This document shows, in pieces, positions 59,191 to 64,000 of a stretch of 64,000 nt of DNA (position 1 is the first letter of the stretch; every line of letters begins with the position of its first letter). The notes beneath the pieces were generated by a model, which saw only the letters and a program-made list of their open reading frames with translations, did not search any database and was not told where the DNA came from. The translations under genes and the position numbers were made by a program. The stretch is from Desmodus rotundus (taxonomy: Eukaryota; Chordata; Mammalia; Chiroptera; Phyllostomidae): the NCBI RefSeq assembly GCF_022682495.2, contig NC_071390.1:168789220-168853219 (forward strand). Direction: 5' to 3'.

Positions 59191-59384
59191 TTCCAATTTC
59201 TGAGTTTATACCCTTTGACCTATATTGTGTAATGAAAACACATTACAAACACCCACCATAGGGATATGTTTAATGGATCATAACACTTATCACATTGTGT
59301 TCTATTTATGGGTCTCTCTTCCACACCAACTATAAAATCCTCATAAAAATGGATTGCCTGTTATTTCCCATTTAGAGCCCTAAA

Positions 59385-59650
59385 GTGTTATGATTAAAAT
59401 CATGGGCTTTAGAGACAAACTAGGTGGGTTAATACCTGAGTTCCATCACTTTCGGTGAGACCTTGGCCAATTTTCTTAACCTTCCTGTGCCTCAGTTTCC
59501 TTATCTGTAAAATGGGGATAATAATAGTGGCTACATCATGTAGTTGTCATAAGAATTGAATAAAATACAGAAAACCCAAACAACTATACTTAAAACACCT
59601 TGAAAGACATATTTATCTCAGTAAATATCACCTAAAAGTATTGTTATTAA
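59385..59650 (+). repeat. MIR SINE, sense, nearly complete
   Basis: ATCATGGGCTTTAGAGACAA, GTGCCTCAGTTTCCTTATC, TGTAAAATGGGGATAATAAT and GTTGTCATAAGAATTGAAT are the MIR head, core and 3' part in order. Confidence 0.88.
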
Positions 59651-60054
59651 TCTTTTATCCTCTTAGGATAGCACCCGATACAAGCCAAGACAGTCAATGA
59701 AATATGACCGTAGTCATGGGAAAGATCCTTACCCTGCAGAAAACTTAACTTTTTTTCAAATTATCCCCATTGTATTATACCTGTAAAGACACAGAAATGC
59801 TTTGTTACTCTACAAAGCAACCAGGACCTGGTTAACACTGAATAATGATGTTTTAGAGTCCTGGAGAGAACACACAGGGGAGAGAAATATGTTATAGTGA
59901 GATGGAAATATAACATAGTATAGGAATCAAGAGATTTCAGTTCCCAGAGCTGCTTCTTTTTAGCTGTGTGAGACATTGAGCTGAAATCAATAGAACTTGA
60001 TGATTGTCTGAAGTGGGGATGGAGAAAGCAAGAACCTTAGGAGCACTCTCAGTT
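59651..60054. other. Unassigned intergenic DNA
   Basis: TTTAGCTGTGTGAGACATTG near 59957 hints at a further MIR head, otherwise nothing recognised. Confidence 0.4.
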
Positions 60055-60165
60055 ATTCTGACCTTGGCCACCCCTGTTAATGCAGTAGGCCCTATTTCCC
60101 CATCTGTAAAATGGGGCACAGCATCATCAGCCTTCCTCACTAAATTGTTCTAAAGAGGAAATATG
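60055..60165 (+). repeat. MIR SINE fragment, sense
   Basis: TTCCCCATCTGTAAAATGGGG is the MIR core; flanks are diverged. Confidence 0.65.
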
Positions 60166-60339
60166 CTTCACATTTAAAGAACAGCATTCAATGGGAAAGA
60201 ATCAACGTAACTACTTAAGCCAGGGAAGCAGCTGTTTCAGTGTCTAAGAAGGCAGGGTCTTGCACCTCATTTGAATATGATGAAAGATTAATTGGGTAAA
60301 GTTTGTTGGAAGGCAAAAGTAACAAAACCAGTTAGGGGT

Positions 60340-60560
60340 TGTTGTAGAAATCTAAGCAAGAAATAATAGGAGACTGGACAGGGTTCCAGCAGTGGGAACG
60401 AAGAAGGTACATGAACGTGAAATGTATTTGCGAGGTAAAATCAATAGACCGTAATGACTGACAATGTGGGGATTGATGATGAGAGAGGAACTGAGGCCAA
60501 TTCTTAGTTATTCTGAGTTATCCAAGGCAGTGCTACTTTTTAAGATGGGAAAACAAGAAA
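60340..60560 (-). repeat. L2-type LINE fragment, antisense
   Basis: AGAAATAATAGGAGACTGGAC, TGACAATGTGGGGATTGATG and TTTTTAAGATGGGAAAACAAG fit the internal part of the antisense L2-type text. Confidence 0.5.
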
Positions 60561-60739
60561 AATATCAGGCTTAAAAATAATCATTCTTTTCAGAAATTAA
60601 AACAAGACATAAAACAATCTCTTACCCGTTACATGATATAATAATGACCCAGATTTTATTATAACGTAGACACAGGATCTTATATAAATCATTTTGGACC
60701 CAGTCTGGAGAATAAATATGTGAAATTAAAAGAAATGAA

Positions 60740-61280
60740 AAAGGGAGAATTTATCAAGTCCATCTACTCAGCCAATATGTTAGGTACTATTCTAGGCTAC
60801 AGAATACCTACTACACCTGCTACAACAGTGAAGAAGAGAGAAGGCCCTTGCTCTTAGGAAGCTGACTTTAGTCAGGGGGCAAAATATATCATTAGCAAAA
60901 AAAAAAACAAAACAGGAAAAAATGAGAGAGCAATGATGATTCTTCAGAGCCCTAAAATAAGTCGATGTGACAGAAAGGGTTAATGTATACTCTGGAACTA
61001 TTTAAGCTGGTGCCTAAAAATCAAGAGGAACTAATGAGCCTTCTTAATTAAAAGAAAGAGCATTCTAGGTAAAAGGAACAGCTGATGTAAAGGCCCTGCG
61101 GCAAGAAAAAGCTTATGTTGTTCCAACCCACGATAGTGGATAGTGGGGAGAGTGGCTCAAAAAGCCAGAGATGTAGGCTGTTCGTGTGTGGCTTATAAAC
61201 TGGAGCTCGGAGTTAAATTTCATTGTATATAGAAGGGAGGCCACAGAAAGGATTAGATTGGTTTGCATGTGTAAAGGCCC
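60740..61280 (-). repeat. L2-type LINE copy, antisense
   Basis: TAGGTACTATTCTAGGCTAC, CTTGCTCTTAGGAAGCTGAC, GAGCATTCTAGGTAAAAGG and TGTAAAGGCCCTGCGGCAAG follow antisense L2-type order. Confidence 0.7.
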
Positions 61281-62484
61281 CCCGGCTGCTGTATGGAACA
61301 TGGTTTGTAGAGAGCCACAAGGAAAATGTGGTAACTGCTTAGGTCTCAAAGTGAAATAAATCCACGTTCTGCCACCTACCAGCCAAAATGACATGGGAAA
61401 GTTACTAAATCCCTTCTGACTTAGTTTCTTCATTACATGAAAGAAGAATATTTATATTTATATCATCAGGGTCATAGAAAACATTGGCTCAATAAATGGG
61501 CAGGGAGACATGAGAAAGGTTTCCTAGTCAATTCTGTTCTTTTCAGTCTTGCTGGGGAGAAATATCCACCCTTCTACCAAAACTATACCTTTTATTCCCA
61601 GCCTGAGGCAAGTCCAAAGCGGTGGGGAGAAACGAAGCAAGGAGGAAGGAGGAAGGGAACACTGGCTTACCGGAGTATACAGCGTTTTAACACACCATAA
61701 ATCTCAGGGAACCTGTTTCCTGCCCATTAGCATCACATCCTGCTCGCTCTCTAAGTAGTCTGCTCAAGTCCCTAACTGTATCTGGACCATGCATAAACTA
61801 CATTTGCCCTTCCTCTTTCCTCGTCTGCCCACATCATGTTCCCTCCACGAACACCATCATGCTCCTCTGGAAAAACATGAAGCTCTCAGCTTTGTCTGTC
61901 ACTGGGAAACAGTTTCAGCTATTTGGTATGAAAATCACTGAAGAAAAAAAAAATCCGTGTTCTCTCCTCCCTGCCGGAATGGCTGCTGCTCTACCAAATT
62001 TAATGAAAGATTGCCATCAGGTGTATAAATGCTTAAGCAACCCCAAGGTCAGGGAGTGCCTTACCTGCTGCTGCATAACCTGACGTCCCTCACAGACTCA
62101 GAGTCCAGGGGGGGAGAACAAGTAACATGTAGAGTCACTAAACTCATTTTCCATTGTCTTGCCAGATTTTTATGTAAATTTTTTAAAATGTTAAATGATT
62201 TAAAATATTTTCCATGAGAAAATGTGAAGTCAAAAATTCACCTTTTTCATAACTCACTGTGTTGCTACATCTTTGAAATTTAAAGTTTGTTTTCTAAAAA
62301 TTATTATTAGGATCTCTTTAATTCTAAATGTATTAACCAAAAATATCATCCCTTTTGAGTGAAAGTGAAATGATGTAAAATATTGAAAAGGTTTTAACTT
62401 TTAGAAAATTACAACCACTTCAATATTTTATGTCGTTTATATCATTTCCTGCCAATCAGGAGGATGATAACTTTGGTTGGTATA
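61281..62484. other. Unassigned intergenic DNA
   Basis: No gene recognised; frames are under 90 codons. Confidence 0.4.
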
Positions 62485-62960
62485 TTCATTTGCTTAACCA
62501 CTATTGAAGGAGCACCTACTAAGCGCTAGTGACTTTACTAGACTAGAGGGAGGAGCTGTAGCATAAGCAGGTCCCTACACTCAGAGTTATAGTTGAAAGC
62601 TGAGACTTGAAGTGGGAGAGGCTGAGGATAAGCAATTTGATTACAGAACCTGAAAATTGCTTTGAGGAAACACAAACGGGGTGGGAACTCCAAGAACCCA
62701 GAGGAGAGAATGCTCAAAAATGGGAGCCTGCCCTCTAAGTAGGTGATATGAGCACTAAAACCTGAAGGGTGGGAATGAGCCATTCAGATGATGGTGGGGC
62801 GGGGGAGGGGTGCAGTGCTGGGTATTGTTTTCTGAGCATTGAGATTTGCAAATACAAAGACCCTGGCTGGGAGAGAAATTGGCATGTTTATAGATCACAA
62901 AGGGAGCCATAGACAGGGTGCCTAGAGGGAAGAAGTGAATGGAAAAGGGGATTTGCAAAG
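62485..62960 (-). repeat. L2-type LINE fragment, antisense
   Basis: GAAGGAGCACCTACTAAGCG and GTCCCTACACTCAGAGTTAT begin it; later text is diverged. Confidence 0.55.
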
Positions 62961-63393
62961 CATTATGGGCCCTGAGAGGGTTATATCCAAAACTAATTCA
63001 TTGTCTTTGAACCCAGGCATTCATTCTTACCCACTTGAGCTTAATCTGAGGGGAAAAGTACTACAAATCCAGTGAGTGTTTCGATTTCTCCTTCTTTGTG
63101 GGCTGTGTCCTATGGTTTACCAGGTTTACCTATGCAACATTTTAGAAATCCCACCCAGAGCTCTGGCCTAATTCAGGCCCTGGACATATTTCATCCAGCC
63201 CATTAAAGAAGCCCCAGGCTCTGGCTTCCCACTGCCTCTCTCTCCTCCTCCAACCTCCAATTCTTTCTCTTTGCTGCAAAGTTAGCTTGTTCAGGAACCT
63301 CTGACTAGGAAGCTCCCCACTGCTCAGATGCTGAATACACAACAGAAGAGCCCTCACTGTCCAATCCAAATTTCCCTTTCCTGCTTCACTTCC
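62961..63393. other. Unassigned intergenic DNA
   Basis: No recognised feature. Confidence 0.4.
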
Positions 63394-63802
63394 TTCATTA
63401 GAGCCCTAGGGCTGCCCTAACCAAGTACCACAGACTGGGTAGCTTAAACAACAAAGACTGACGGTCCCACAGTTCTGGAGGCCAGAAGTCCAGAAGCAGG
63501 TGCTGGTTTCACTTGAAGGCAATGAGGGGAGGATCTGAGCCAGCCCTGTGTCCTCAGCATCTAGGTGGCTGTCCTCTCCCTGAGTCTCTTTCCATCATCT
63601 TCCTTCTGTTTGTGCCTGTGCCCAAATCTCCTCTGCTTATAAGGATACCCATTATACTGAATTAACACCCACCCAAATTGCCTCCTTTTAACTTGATTAA
63701 CTCTGTAAAGACACTATTTCCAAGTAAAATCAATGCTAAGGTGCTAGGGTTTAGGATTTCAACATAGAAATTTGGGGGGTATACAAAATTCAATCCATAA
63801 CA
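63394..63802 (-). mobile_element. MLT1-type MaLR LTR, antisense
   Basis: Reverse complement of the LTR family seen at 47634-48060: AGTACCACAGACTGGGTAGC, CAGTTCTGGAGGCCAGAAGT, CTTATAAGGATACCCATTAT, AAAGACACTATTTCCAAGTA and AATTCAATCCATAACAC. Ancient, non-coding. Confidence 0.85.
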
Positions 63803-64000
63803 CTTTCCATTTCCCATCTAATACTCATCCTATGCTCTCATCCTTTTTAACACTCAGTTCCCCCAGTCACGTAGGACTCTCAAAACCACCGGGTGTTCCC
63901 TCATTCTTTTCCCTCTGCACATGAAATTCTCTTTGTATCTCACTCGATTTAGTGAAATCTTACTCATCAAAAACAACAACCTCAACAGTGGTGACCTGTG
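63803..64000. other. Unassigned window end
   Basis: No recognised feature. Confidence 0.4.

Noticed and set aside
1..64000. CRISPR array, operon, phage or other prokaryote-type system
   Set aside because: No spaced identical repeats, ribosome-binding sites or compact gene order. The window is plainly vertebrate repeat-rich DNA.

Overview
This window is nuclear DNA from a mammal and holds no recognisable host protein-coding gene. The best clue to the lineage is a tRNA-derived SINE at 30961-31166. Its tRNA-like head, its GGTTCGATTCCC B box and its (TAAA)n tail resemble the VES SINEs of bats. A full-length mammalian L1, mariner-type DNA transposons and many ancient L2, MIR, MaLR and Tigger copies fit a laurasiatherian, most likely a yangochiropteran bat. 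The species cannot be fixed from the sequence.

The dominant object is a full-length, sense-strand L1 retrotransposon at about 20114-26909, flanked by an 18-bp perfect target-site duplication. It has a CpG-rich 5'UTR promoter of about 1.7 kb, an intact ORF1 (310 codons), a 46-bp spacer, an ORF2 that would be 1273 residues but carries one in-frame TAA at codon 746, a G-rich 3'UTR, AATAAA and a poly(A) tail. Endonuclease, reverse-transcriptase and Cys-rich signatures are all preserved, so the copy is young but probably disabled by one nonsense change. It interrupts or abuts an older MIR.

Layout. 1-3.4 kb: L2 fragments and an old L1M copy split by a younger 5'-truncated L1. 3.4-12.4 kb: mostly unassigned DNA, with a possible conserved regulatory block at 7.0-7.9 kb. 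12.4-15.2 kb: long L2 copies around an internally deleted mariner. 15.2-20.1 kb: unassigned DNA, MIRs and a perfect hairpin at 17.8 kb. 20.1-26.9 kb: the L1. 26.9-40 kb: MIR, L2 and L1M relics, the SINE with a possible 3' transduction, and a possible regulatory block at 32.9-33.3 kb. 40.26-40.40 kb: a long CTTT microsatellite. 41.05-41.62 kb: a solo LTR. 44.5-50 kb: Tigger elements, MLT1-type LTRs, a strong enhancer-like block at 45.4-45.9 kb and a GAA/CAA triplet array at 49.7-49.9 kb. 50-64 kb: L2, an old L1 carrying a mariner MITE, MIRs and a terminal antisense MLT1 LTR.

Nothing here forms an operon or pathway. The parts that work together belong to the L1 (promoter, ORF1 chaperone, ORF2 enzyme, poly(A) signal), which would also be the kind of machinery that mobilised the SINE. 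Repeat family names are from recognition of consensus-like sequence, not from a database search, and boundaries of ancient copies are approximate.
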